DNA of 5,447 nt from Bacteroidota bacterium (GTDB taxonomy: Bacteria; Bacteroidota; Bacteroidia; CAMBQF01), in assembly GCA_027483285.1 (NCBI GenBank), contig JAIXUZ010000022.1, positions 1 to 5,447 on the forward strand, read 5' to 3'. The position numbers and the translations under genes were made by a program. The notes under the pieces were generated by a model. That model was not told the DNA's origin and ran no database searches. It saw nothing but the letters and a program-made list of their open reading frames with translations. Below, one piece after another: positions 1 to 5,447 of the stretch. Within the stretch, counting starts at the first letter, position 1. Each line of letters starts with the position of its first letter.

Positions 1-1217
1 ATGTCTTTCACCACCTCTATCATGCGTTTATCCTCTTTAAACACCATGCCCTTTTGCGAGTAGTAGCCCAGCACGATTGTTTCGCCCAGGTTTACCTTGC
101 CGCTATCGGGTTCTTCTAAGCCTGCAATAATATTTAGTAAGGTTGATTTACCGGCACCGTTCTTTCCAACAATACCAAGCCTTTCGCCTTTCCTAAAGGT
201 GTAATCAAAGCCTTTAAGCAGTACTAAATCATCATAGTTTTTGTATACTTTTTTCAGCTCGAGGATTTTGCCACCGATGCGGTTCATCTTAACCGATAGT
301 TCCACGTTGGCATCGTCCAGTTTTTTGCTGGCATTCTTCGCCACATCATCAAACGCATCAACCCGCGACTTTGACTTGGTAGTGCGTGCCTTGGGCTGGC
401 GTTTAATCCACTCCAGCTCACGACTATATAGGTTCTTTGCTTTCTCTAAACTTTTTTGCTCGCTAAGTTCGCGCTCGGCTTTTTTCTCTAAATAGTACGC
501 GTACTTGCCTTTGTATTTGTAGATAACACCGTCTTCCAACTCAAGGATTTCATTACACACAGCATCAAGAAAATACCTGTCGTGGGTAACCATCAGCAGC
601 GTCATATTCGATGTTGAAAGGTAATCTTCTAGCCACTCAATCATATCAATATCAAGGTGGTTGGTAGGCTCATCCAGAATAAGCAAATCAGGCTCGTCAA
701 TCAACACGCTGCACATGGCTACGCGCTTTTTTTGCCCGCCCGAAAGGGTGCTTACTTTAACATTCAACCTATCGATACTAAACTTGGCTAACAATGATCG
801 TAGCTTGGCATCAATATCCCAGGCCATCATGGCATCCATCTTGTCTGATGCCATTTGCAGCATCTTCTGGTTTATCTCGTTATCCTCGGCATGTTGGGCC
901 TCCAGTGCATTCTCATATTCACGAACGGCATTAAATATGGGGCTATCAGTAGCTAATAAGGCTTCTATAATTGTTTTCTCCGGGTCGAGTTTAGGGTCCT
1001 GGTCAAGAAACTCTATACGGATGTCTTTGCGTTGGGTAACCTGGCCGTTATCGGGTGTTTCTTTACCTGCCAGTATTTTAAGCAGCGTGCTTTTGCCCGA
1101 GCCATTGCGTGCAACCAACGCCACGCGCTGCCCTTTGTTAATGCCTATGGTAAGATCTGTAAACAGGGGTTTTAGCCCGTACGACTTAGATAAATTCTCT
1201 CCTTGTAATAAATTCAT
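1..1217 (-). CDS. ABC-F family ATPase (Uup-like), C-terminus cut off by window edge
   Basis: Soluble tandem-ATPase protein of the ABC-F family, which acts on ribosomes rather than in membrane transport; no membrane segments are seen. 405 residues are visible from ATG at 1217 (MNLLQGENLSKSYG). The first nucleotide-binding domain has Walker A ARNGSGKST (36-44), signature LSGGQ (158-162), Walker B with DEPTNHLD (182-189) and the H-loop THDRYF (211-216). The inter-domain linker, about 219-320, is charged and carries LEWIKRQPKARTTK (268-281), like the Uup-type tRNA-contacting linker. The second domain begins near 318, with Walker A GKNGAGKST (351-359) and Q-loop YYSQK (385-389). Its signature, Walker B and any C-terminal coiled coil lie outside the window. 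Position 36 of the first Walker A is Ala where Gly is usual; as I recall, this is common in Bacteroidota homologues. ABC-F identity is firm. Uup rather than another subfamily is inferred from the linker, so no symbol is given. Confidence 0.93.
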   Translation of the reverse strand, partial: MNLLQGENLSKSYGLKPLFTDLTIGINKGQRVALVARNGSGKSTLLKILAGKETPDNGQVTQRKDIRIEFLDQDPKLDPEKTIIEALLATDSPIFNAVREYENALEAQHAEDNEINQKMLQMASDKMDAMMAWDIDAKLRSLLAKFSIDRLNVKVSTLSGGQKKRVAMCSVLIDEPDLLILDEPTNHLDIDMIEWLEDYLSTSNMTLLMVTHDRYFLDAVCNEILELEDGVIYKYKGKYAYYLEKKAERELSEQKSLEKAKNLYSRELEWIKRQPKARTTKSKSRVDAFDDVAKNASKKLDDANVELSVKMNRIGGKILELKKVYKNYDDLVLLKGFDYTFRKGERLGIVGKNGAGKSTLLNIIAGLEEPDSGKVNLGETIVLGYYSQKGMVFKEDKRMIEVVKD

Positions 1218-1222
1218 TATGA

Positions 1223-1250
1223 GTTGATAGTTGGTGGTTCGTAGTTGGTA
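1223..1250 (-). repeat. Four-copy tandem heptamer array in the ABC-F leader
   Basis: Four consecutive 7-bp units fit the minus-strand consensus YAYSAAC (plus-strand units GTTGATA, GTTGGTG, GTTCGTA, GTTGGTA). The array ends 5 bases before the ABC-F start codon, where a ribosome-binding site would lie in other phyla. Two other 7-bp-period arrays occur at 1656-1673 and 1691-1718. The role is unknown; it could be replication-slippage DNA or a dispersed heptamer family. Confidence 0.7.
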
Positions 1251-1301
1251 GAAACCAAACCGAAGAAGCCACAACAATTGTATTTGTTAGTACCTGTTTT
1301 G

Positions 1302-1309
1302 CAAAGGTA
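1302..1309 (-). promoter_or_regulatory. Candidate -7 element for the ABC-F gene
   Basis: On the minus strand this reads TACCTTTG, an exact match to the Bacteroidota TAnnTTTG -7 consensus. It lies 84 bases before the ABC-F ATG, in the gap after the MazG-like gene. No TTG-type -33 element is found 19-21 bases upstream; the nearest TTTG (1318-1321) is only 8 bases away. The call therefore rests on the -7 box and its position. It would give a leader of roughly 80 nt that contains the heptamer array at 1223-1250. Confidence 0.4.
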
Positions 1310-1329
1310 CGGAATCTCAAACTATCAGC

Positions 1330-1656
1330 TTATTTCAGCTTTTCATTATCCAAATGCCTTGTAGAATCGCGCTGGGTTTTCTTTTCTATGTTCTTTTTGA
1401 AAGCCTCTTCCAGGTTAACCCCCGTTTGGTTGGCAAGGCACATCAATACCCATAGTACATCAGCCATTTCATCGCCAAGGTCTTTTTGCTTGTCGCTTTC
1501 TTTAAAGCTTTGATCGCCATAGGTGCGGGAGATTATGCGGGCCACTTCGCCCACCTCTTCGGTAAGGATAGCCATATTGGTAAGCTCGCTAAAGTAGCGA
1601 ACTCCGTATGTTTTTATCCAGTTGTCTACTTCTGTTTGGGCGTTTTGTATAGTCAT
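1330..1656 (-). CDS. MazG-like nucleotide pyrophosphohydrolase, single domain
   Basis: A 108-residue all-alpha MazG-type NTP pyrophosphohydrolase. Enzymes of this family hydrolyse (d)NTPs to the monophosphate and pyrophosphate, cleaning nucleotide pools in the cytoplasm. The metal-binding motifs are both present: EEVGE (33-37, giving Glu33, Glu34 and Glu37) and DEMADVLW (62-69, giving Glu63 and Asp66). The length suits the short one-domain class, about half of the two-domain E. coli MazG. The Lys-rich C-terminus is NEKLK. The ATG at 1656 is chosen because it gives the usual family length and the next Met is at residue 28. No Shine-Dalgarno sequence precedes it; the bases just upstream are a CTGACCC tandem repeat. 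The gene follows the DNA glycosylase by 58 bases and may share its transcript. Family assignment is secure; the substrate cannot be deduced. Confidence 0.9.
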   Translation of the reverse strand: MTIQNAQTEVDNWIKTYGVRYFSELTNMAILTEEVGEVARIISRTYGDQSFKESDKQKDLGDEMADVLWVLMCLANQTGVNLEEAFKKNIEKKTQRDSTRHLDNEKLK

Positions 1657-1673
1657 CAGGGGTCAGGGGTCAG
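1656..1673 (-). repeat. Tandem heptamer array abutting the MazG-like start codon
   Basis: Two exact copies of CTGACCC plus a partial third (CTGA), read on the minus strand. The last base of the array is the A of the MazG-like ATG. The unit length equals that of the arrays at 1223-1250 and 1691-1718, although the sequences differ; CTGA is shared with the 1691-1718 array. Copy number is low, so the pattern is suggestive only in combination with the others. Confidence 0.6.
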
Positions 1674-1681
1674 AATAAAAT

Positions 1682-1711
1682 TAAAAATATCTTTCAGATT
1701 TCAGTTTTCAA
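1682..1711 (-). promoter_or_regulatory. Weak candidate promoter upstream of the MazG-like gene
   Basis: On the minus strand TTG (1709-1711) is followed after exactly 19 bases by TATTTTTA (1682-1689). This fits the Bacteroidota TTG-N19-TAnnTTTG arrangement except for the last base. The region is AT-rich and the spacer consists largely of CTGAAA heptamers, so a chance match is quite possible. If real, it would give the MazG-like gene its own transcript with a leader of about 20 nt. Confidence 0.25.
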
Positions 1712-1718
1712 TTTTCAG
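1691..1718 (-). repeat. Four-copy tandem heptamer array over the glycosylase stop codon
   Basis: Four consecutive 7-bp units fit the minus-strand consensus YTGAAAD. The first unit overlaps the TGA stop of the DNA glycosylase gene (1715-1717); the rest run into the 58-base gap before the MazG-like gene. It is the third 7-bp-period array within about 500 bases. Confidence 0.7.
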
Positions 1719-2290
1719 ATATTAGCTAAGAAGCGATACGGCAATTTAGCATCTTCGCCCGCATAATCAATGCCTATGCGGGGAGTAATTTTAACATTAT
1801 TATCAGGCAATGCAATGCCGTGGTCTTCAATCCAAATGACATCGCCTGTAAGGTCGGTTTTATCGTGTTTGGTTAGTATGCCCAATGCCTGCGAAACGGT
1901 GCCCGGCCCGGCAGAGAGTATTTTATCATTCTTAGGAAACTTGCGGCGCTCGCGGATGATATCAATACCCTCTAACGGCTTTACCCCGCGTATTAGCACG
2001 GCATGTGGTACACCCTCAACATTAGTAATCACATTAAACAAATGGTGGATGCCGTAACATAGGTACACATAGCCTGTGCCGCCCTGTGCATACATAGTTT
2101 CGGTACGGTTAGTTCGGCGGCCGCCAAAGGCATGCGATGCTTTGTCAACATCGCCTGCGTAAGCCTCCGTCTCAGTAATGATGCCTGCGGTTAACCGCCC
2201 ATCGATACAGGTAAACAACACCTTGCCGATTAGCTTACGGGCAAGGGCTACCACATCATCCTGTAAATAAAAATCGCGGGTTAATTTCAC
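1715..2290 (-). CDS. mpg: 3-methyladenine DNA glycosylase, AAG/MPG family
   Basis: A 191-residue base-excision-repair enzyme of the AAG/MPG fold, which flips out and removes alkylated or deaminated purines from DNA. It is close to the usual bacterial length and looks complete. Aligned by eye with human AAG, Glu42 in TETEAY corresponds to the catalytic Glu125 that activates water. Tyr44 matches Tyr127, His53 matches His136, Tyr76 (the intercalating residue) matches Tyr159, Asn86 matches Asn169 and Arg101 in LIRGVKPLEG matches Arg182. GPG (128-130) and the C-terminal RIGIDYAGE (171-179) are also typical. The start is GTG at 2290: the N-terminus KLTRDFY aligns with the family, an in-frame stop lies at 2309-2311, and no in-frame ATG lies between. 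A TAnnTTTG-like box just upstream suggests a very short or absent leader. The MazG-like gene follows 58 bases downstream. Confidence 0.95.
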   Translation of the reverse strand: MKLTRDFYLQDDVVALARKLIGKVLFTCIDGRLTAGIITETEAYAGDVDKASHAFGGRRTNRTETMYAQGGTGYVYLCYGIHHLFNVITNVEGVPHAVLIRGVKPLEGIDIIRERRKFPKNDKILSAGPGTVSQALGILTKHDKTDLTGDVIWIEDHGIALPDNNVKITPRIGIDYAGEDAKLPYRFLANI

Positions 2291-2294
2291 AGTG

Positions 2295-2302
2295 TAAAGG
2301 TA
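2295..2302 (-). promoter_or_regulatory. Candidate -7 element just before the glycosylase start
   Basis: The minus strand reads TACCTTTA, one mismatch from TAnnTTTG, ending only 4 bases before the GTG start. With the usual distance from -7 box to transcription start, the transcript would begin at or next to the GTG, that is, be leaderless. No convincing -33 element is seen at 19-21 bases. Read-through from genes upstream is the alternative. Confidence 0.3.
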
Positions 2303-2324
2303 GGGAATTTAGGAAATGTAGGAG

Positions 2325-2345
2325 ATCCCGCATCAAGTGCGGGAT
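2325..2345. repeat. Perfect 8-bp hairpin, REP-like intergenic palindrome
   Basis: ATCCCGCA (2325-2332) and TGCGGGAT (2338-2345) are perfect inverted repeats around a 5-base loop, TCAAG. It lies in the 88-base gap between the split membrane-protein gene and the glycosylase gene. From memory, the stem-loop with its flanking GTC and CTCC resembles palindromes dispersed in many bacterial intergenic regions. It is followed by no T-run on either side, so a classic intrinsic terminator is unlikely, though it could protect or attenuate the upstream transcript. Confidence 0.7.
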
Positions 2346-2378
2346 GACATTAAACAGATGGCGGAACTTTTAAATCTT

Positions 2379-2829
2379 CTATTTATGACCTTCTTTTGTA
2401 ATAAACGAAGCGACCAACAGATAAAAATGCATGCACGCTATAATCATGTAAAGTATAAAAGCCACTCCATTATTTATCTGCATTATGCATGCATCTTGCC
2501 AACCATCAAACAGCAGGCTTGCCCAAAACGGAAACAATACAAGTTGTATTGAAACAATAAGCCTTTATCCAAAATGGTATTCTATTTATTAATGTGAGTG
2601 ATGCAGCCAGCATAGCAAACAAGGCATTTATGCAATGAAACCCAAAAGTAAAGCCGGTTAGTAAGCGAATTGCCTCAGGTGATTGAAGGCGTTGCCAAAA
2701 GCCCCAATGCACCCATTCTTCGCCAATACAATTTATACCTGAGGGGTGCATAAATAATACAGGCAGTATTATAAATAGCAAGCCTAAAAAAATCTGTACT
2801 TCTGTTACATCTTTTTGAAACCTGGTCAT
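2379..2829 (-). pseudogene. Small four-helix membrane protein, split by a frameshift
   Basis: Family not recognised. From ATG at 2829 the open frame gives 107 residues, stopping at 2506-2508. The first 89 residues hold two strong hydrophobic helices (about 11-27 and 53-81) and the start of a third at FWIK; the tail after that is unlike a membrane segment. Skipping one base near 2562 moves into a frame open to TAG at 2379-2381. This adds 60 residues that complete a third helix (LIVSIQLVLFPFWASLLF) and add a fourth (GVAFILYMIIACMHFYLLVA), ending in a polar TKEGHK. The restored protein would have 149 residues. The shift falls in AAAGG (2562-2566, minus strand), so one extra A or G explains it. 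This could be a real mutation or a homopolymer sequencing error. The gene starts 32 bases after the surface-protein stop. A Trp-rich loop (EEWVHWGFW, 37-45) lies between helices 1 and 2. Confidence 0.75.
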
Positions 2830-2861
2830 AAAATAACAACGGCTTTTAACAGGCTATTATT

Positions 2862-5447
2862 TTACCTTATAACTGTTACCGTTCCTCCTTTGAAGAACTT
2901 CTCGCCGGTGTTGAATTTGGCTTCTATTACGTAGGCGTATACGCCGTGGGGAACCAGTTCGCCTTTGTACATACCATCCCAGCCGGTTACCATATCGGTA
3001 GTGGTAAATATTTTTTGGTTTTGGCGGGTGTAGATGTTCATTTCAAAACTAACAACACCGCTGCCTTTGGCTGTAAAATTTTCGTTAACACCATCGCCAT
3101 TAGGGGTGAATGAGTTGGGGACAAACAGCGTGAGCGGTGCTAAAATGCAGATGGGCAAATTAAACGTATCAACGCAGCCGCCCTGGTTGTACACAATAAG
3201 GGTAACATCATATTCCCCTTCTGTTTCAAACTCCATAACGGGGTTTTGGCCCAACGTGTAGGCTGCACTATCGGCCCCATTAACATACCAGCGGCCGCTG
3301 TCGGCACCTGTACTAAGGTCGATAAAGGTTACGGTATTTTGATTGTAGGGTATGCACTCTAGGTTTGGGTTTGATGAAAATAAAGCTGTAAGCACCCCAT
3401 AACCGGGTATGTTTACCATGGTATCAAGCTCGCAGCCGCTGGTTTGGTCGGTAACGGTAAGGTAGTAGTTGCCACCGGCAGGTGCCACAATTGTATTTGA
3501 TGTTTCGGGTGGGCTGGTGTCCCAATTGTAGGTATAAGTGCCCGGGCCGGTAATATTAGCTGTTGCAAAGCCCTGCTGGCCATAACAATTTATACTGCTG
3601 GTGGTAAGCTGCAAGGTATATTCTGCAAAAACAAAAATGGTAATACTATCGGTAACAGGGTCGGAGCACCCATCATCTACTGTTACATAATAGGTGGTGG
3701 TTTGCGCGGGATTTACCGCTACGTTTTGGAACACGCCTAAGCCATTGCCCCACTGGTAGGTATAAAGCCCTTGGTTGCCACCGTTTGCCACAGCCTGCAT
3801 GCCTGTGCCATTGCCAAAGCAAAGGCTGTCGTTATTGGCAGTAATGGATGCCGTTAAAGGAGGGTAAACCAGCACCTTTAATGTATCGGAACTAAGGCAA
3901 TTGCCTGCCCCGTATGTATAGTATAGCGTTGCTGAGCCACCGGCAGGTAACAGCGAGGGATTAAAATCAGTGCCAAGAATACCATCGCCGCCCAGGGTTC
4001 CGCCTGCGGGAGAAAGGGTTAAGGGCAACAATGTATCGATATTGCAATACACATTTTGCAGTCCTGAAATATCGGCTTGAATGTATGGGGTGATAAATAT
4101 TTGGACCGAATCGGAACAGCCACGGTCGGTATCGTAGCGCACCCAAACAGTATCACTGTTTGTAGCGGATGGGTCGAAGAGGCCCGTAATGGGGTTAACA
4201 ATACCGTCACCCGACCAGGTAGCGCCAAACGGCAAATCTTCTAAAATAAATGAAGTGTCCAACTCGCATACGTTTACGGTATGATTTTGTAATGGGCCGT
4301 ATACAATCATTACCATACTATCGATACATGTATTGGCATCATACACTAAGGTATGCTCCCCAGCGCCTGCAATGGCGGGGTCGAAATACCAACGGCCGTT
4401 GTTAATGTTTTGGTACGTTCCGGAGCCTGTCCAACTGCCATTCCAAGGGGTACTTTGTACCGATTCCCAACGCAGCCAAATGCGGTCTTCATCAACACAA
4501 CGGTACACTGTGTCGCGGAAGATGGCGGTTTGCACCACATACATCGTTATCCAGTCCGCACAACCGTTGGGGTGGGTATAAGTGAGGTAATCTTCAGAAT
4601 ACGTAGCAGGCGAAAATATGTTAGGGTTATAAGTGCCCAGCAAACCATCAACCACACCTAAACCGCTCCACGTGCCGCCCAACGGTTCGCCCTGAGGCAA
4701 CTGATAAAACGTTTGTGCGGGGCACGATGCCAGGTTCCAAAACGCATCAATTGGTTTTACATAAATATCGTAGGTAATGCTGCAACCGTTTAATGTGTAG
4801 GTGAGTGTGTGCATTCCTCCACCGGCATCGTCAGGGTCGAATGTGCCGCGGAGGGTATCTATAATGCCCGCGCCCGACCAACGGCCACCGGGAGGGTATA
4901 TTGTAATGCTAAACGTATCGGCCGACTGGCAAATGGTATCGTACGGCGGGGTGAAAATGATATTGCCTGTATAGATGGTCAGAAAATCGGTGCAACCATT
5001 GTAGCTGTATGTTATAACGGTAGTATCGCCTATTGCGGGCGGGGTATAAATGCCGTTAGGGGTAATGCCTACACCAGACCACACACCGCCTGCAGGGCTA
5101 AAGCCCTCCATTGCAAATGCAGGTGCACCAGGGCAAGCCGCCTGGTCTAAGCCTGCATCCATTGGCTTCACAATTATCAGTGTGCTATCCTGGCATTGGC
5201 CCAGTGCATAGTGGATGTAAAACGATCCCGGCCCTGCGCTATCAGGGTCAAACAGGCCTGTGTCTTCATCTTCAATACCCGGGCCGCTCCACTCGCCACC
5301 GGGCGGCGTTGCCGATAGAAAGAAAGGCGCATCGCTTTGACAGATGGTAAGCGGATTTGTAACACTTATAGTTGGGCTGGAAACAACTACGGTAACACTA
5401 CCCGGCACAATGGGGCCACCCTGCTGGGTTTGCACGTTTACGGTATA
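2862..5447 (-). CDS. Giant T9SS-secreted surface protein with Ig-like repeats and CHU_C domain, 5' end outside window
   Basis: The C-terminal 861 residues are visible; the frame is open to the window edge, so the start and signal peptide are not seen. Modules in order (numbered from the first visible codon) are: seven PPGGxWSGxGI-type repeats at about 28-530; an Ig/PKD-like module at 531-608; an SprB-repeat-like module at 609-682 (CYGQQGFA ... YTYNWD ... GGNYYLTVTD); a PKD-like module at 683-770 (GEYDVTLIVYNQGGC); and a C-terminal gliding-motility/CHU_C domain at 771-861. The last has FVPNSFTPNGDGVNE, WDG and the ending FKGGTVTVIR. That domain is the type B signal for export through the type IX secretion system in Bacteroidota. 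The protein is therefore inferred to be secreted or cell-surface bound. Each of the ten modules before the CHU_C domain has a Cys pair 47-60 residues apart, suggesting one disulfide per module. Adhesion or gliding is plausible, but no ligand or enzymatic domain is visible. Confidence 0.93.
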   Translation of the reverse strand, partial: YTVNVQTQQGGPIVPGSVTVVVSSPTISVTNPLTICQSDAPFFLSATPPGGEWSGPGIEDEDTGLFDPDSAGPGSFYIHYALGQCQDSTLIIVKPMDAGLDQAACPGAPAFAMEGFSPAGGVWSGVGITPNGIYTPPAIGDTTVITYSYNGCTDFLTIYTGNIIFTPPYDTICQSADTFSITIYPPGGRWSGAGIIDTLRGTFDPDDAGGGMHTLTYTLNGCSITYDIYVKPIDAFWNLASCPAQTFYQLPQGEPLGGTWSGLGVVDGLLGTYNPNIFSPATYSEDYLTYTHPNGCADWITMYVVQTAIFRDTVYRCVDEDRIWLRWESVQSTPWNGSWTGSGTYQNINNGRWYFDPAIAGAGEHTLVYDANTCIDSMVMIVYGPLQNHTVNVCELDTSFILEDLPFGATWSGDGIVNPITGLFDPSATNSDTVWVRYDTDRGCSDSVQIFITPYIQADISGLQNVYCNIDTLLPLTLSPAGGTLGGDGILGTDFNPSLLPAGGSATLYYTYGAGNCLSSDTLKVLVYPPLTASITANNDSLCFGNGTGMQAVANGGNQGLYTYQWGNGLGVFQNVAVNPAQTTTYYVTVDDGCSDPVTDSITIFVFAEYTLQLTTSSINCYGQQGFATANITGPGTYTYNWDTSPPETSNTIVAPAGGNYYLTVTDQTSGCELDTMVNIPGYGVLTALFSSNPNLECIPYNQNTVTFIDLSTGADSGRWYVNGADSAAYTLGQNPVMEFETEGEYDVTLIVYNQGGCVDTFNLPICILAPLTLFVPNSFTPNGDGVNENFTAKGSGVVSFEMNIYTRQNQKIFTTTDMVTGWDGMYKGELVPHGVYAYVIEAKFNTGEKFFKGGTVTVIR
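3858..5366 (-). repeat. Seven tandem protein repeats, about 66-78 residues each
   Basis: Inside the surface protein, units run approximately 5163-5366, 4956-5162, 4752-4955, 4530-4751, 4296-4529, 4086-4295 and 3858-4085. Each has an N-terminal Cys, then PPGGxWSGxGI or a variant, a G-x-F/Y-D/N-P turn in most units, an aromatic strand and a second Cys near the end. Cys-to-Cys spacing is 49, 47, 49, 54, 57, 50 and 49 residues. The fifth unit carries an insertion and reads WTGSG. The seventh has lost Trp and reads LGGDGI. The units are diverged in DNA, so this is an old expansion. More units may lie beyond the window. Confidence 0.85.

Noticed and set aside
148..170. Changed Walker A (Ala for Gly) in the first ABC-F domain as an inactivating change
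   Set aside because: The changed residue is actually encoded near 1110-1112; the second domain, encoded here, is canonical. The Lys and Ser/Thr that bind nucleotide are intact in both domains, and the Ala variant is, as I recall, usual in Bacteroidota ABC-F proteins.
661..1227. Plus-strand open frame of 188 codons opposite the ABC-F gene
   Set aside because: It lies antisense to an unmistakable ABC-F coding sequence, and its translation is Ser/Leu-rich with no recognisable motif.
1274..1281. ACAATTGT palindrome before the ABC-F gene as an operator
   Set aside because: Eight bases of AT-rich palindrome, with no second copy, are not enough to call a regulator site.
2427..2493. Two copies of ATGCATGCA about 58 bases apart
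   Set aside because: Both fall within the restored coding frame of the membrane protein and are short self-palindromes; chance is adequate.
2337..2552. Plus-strand open frame of 71 codons in the apparent gap beside the membrane-protein gene
   Set aside because: The minus strand over the same bases carries the frameshifted second half of a membrane protein with coherent hydrophobic helices; the plus-strand product is of mixed, non-protein-like composition.
2555..2575. Programmed ribosomal frameshift in the membrane-protein gene
   Set aside because: The required shift is +1 (or -2), and no canonical slippery heptamer, strong downstream structure or internal Shine-Dalgarno is seen. A simple indel or sequencing error is more economical, though recoding cannot be excluded.
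2830..2863. AAAATAA / TTATTTT inverted repeat as a terminator after the surface-protein gene
   Set aside because: The stem is 7 A/T pairs around a 20-base loop and would be too weak; it has no GC-rich portion.
4353..5350. Plus-strand open frames opposite the surface-protein gene
   Set aside because: They are shadows of a long repeat-bearing coding frame on the minus strand, and none has family features.
5433..5435. GTG as a start of the surface protein
   Set aside because: The frame is open through the window edge (Tyr-Thr-Val-Asn precede it) and the region is mid-repeat architecture without a signal peptide, so the true start is outside.

Overview
The window looks like a chromosomal segment of a member of the Bacteroidota. 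The evidence is a very large secreted protein ending in a gliding-motility/T9SS type B C-terminal domain, SprB-like and PKD-like extracellular modules, start codons without Shine-Dalgarno sequences, and TAnnTTTG-type -7 promoter elements. All five genes lie on the minus strand, so transcription runs from high to low coordinates. I cannot name the genus.

Layout from high to low coordinates. (1) 2862-5447 is the 3' part of a giant surface or secreted protein. It has seven visible Cys-bracketed PPGGxWSGxGI-type repeats, one more Ig-like module, an SprB-like module, a PKD-like module and a terminal CHU_C sorting domain; the N-terminus is outside the window. (2) 2379-2829 is a small membrane protein with four predicted helices that is split by a single-base frameshift near 2562-2566. 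The uninterrupted frame stops at 107 residues; one shift restores a 149-residue protein. (3) 2291-2378 is intergenic and holds a perfect 8-bp hairpin resembling dispersed REP-like elements. (4) 1715-2290 is an AAG/MPG-family 3-methyladenine DNA glycosylase with its active-site residues and a GTG start. (5) 1330-1656 is a single-domain MazG-like nucleotide pyrophosphohydrolase. (6) 1218-1329 is intergenic, with an exact TAnnTTTG element and a heptamer array. (7) 1-1217 is the N-terminal two thirds of an ABC-F ATPase of the Uup-like type; its C-terminus is outside the window.

The glycosylase and the MazG-like enzyme are adjacent and plausibly co-transcribed. They would make a small sanitation pair, one clearing damaged bases from DNA and the other hydrolysing (d)NTPs. 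The ABC-F gene probably has its own promoter and acts on ribosomes. The surface protein belongs to a different functional theme (T9SS export, adhesion or gliding).

No defence system, CRISPR array, RNA gene or insertion sequence is visible. The two observations most worth a second look are the frameshifted membrane protein and a set of three short arrays that all have a 7-bp period. These arrays sit at gene boundaries: just before two start codons and over one stop codon.
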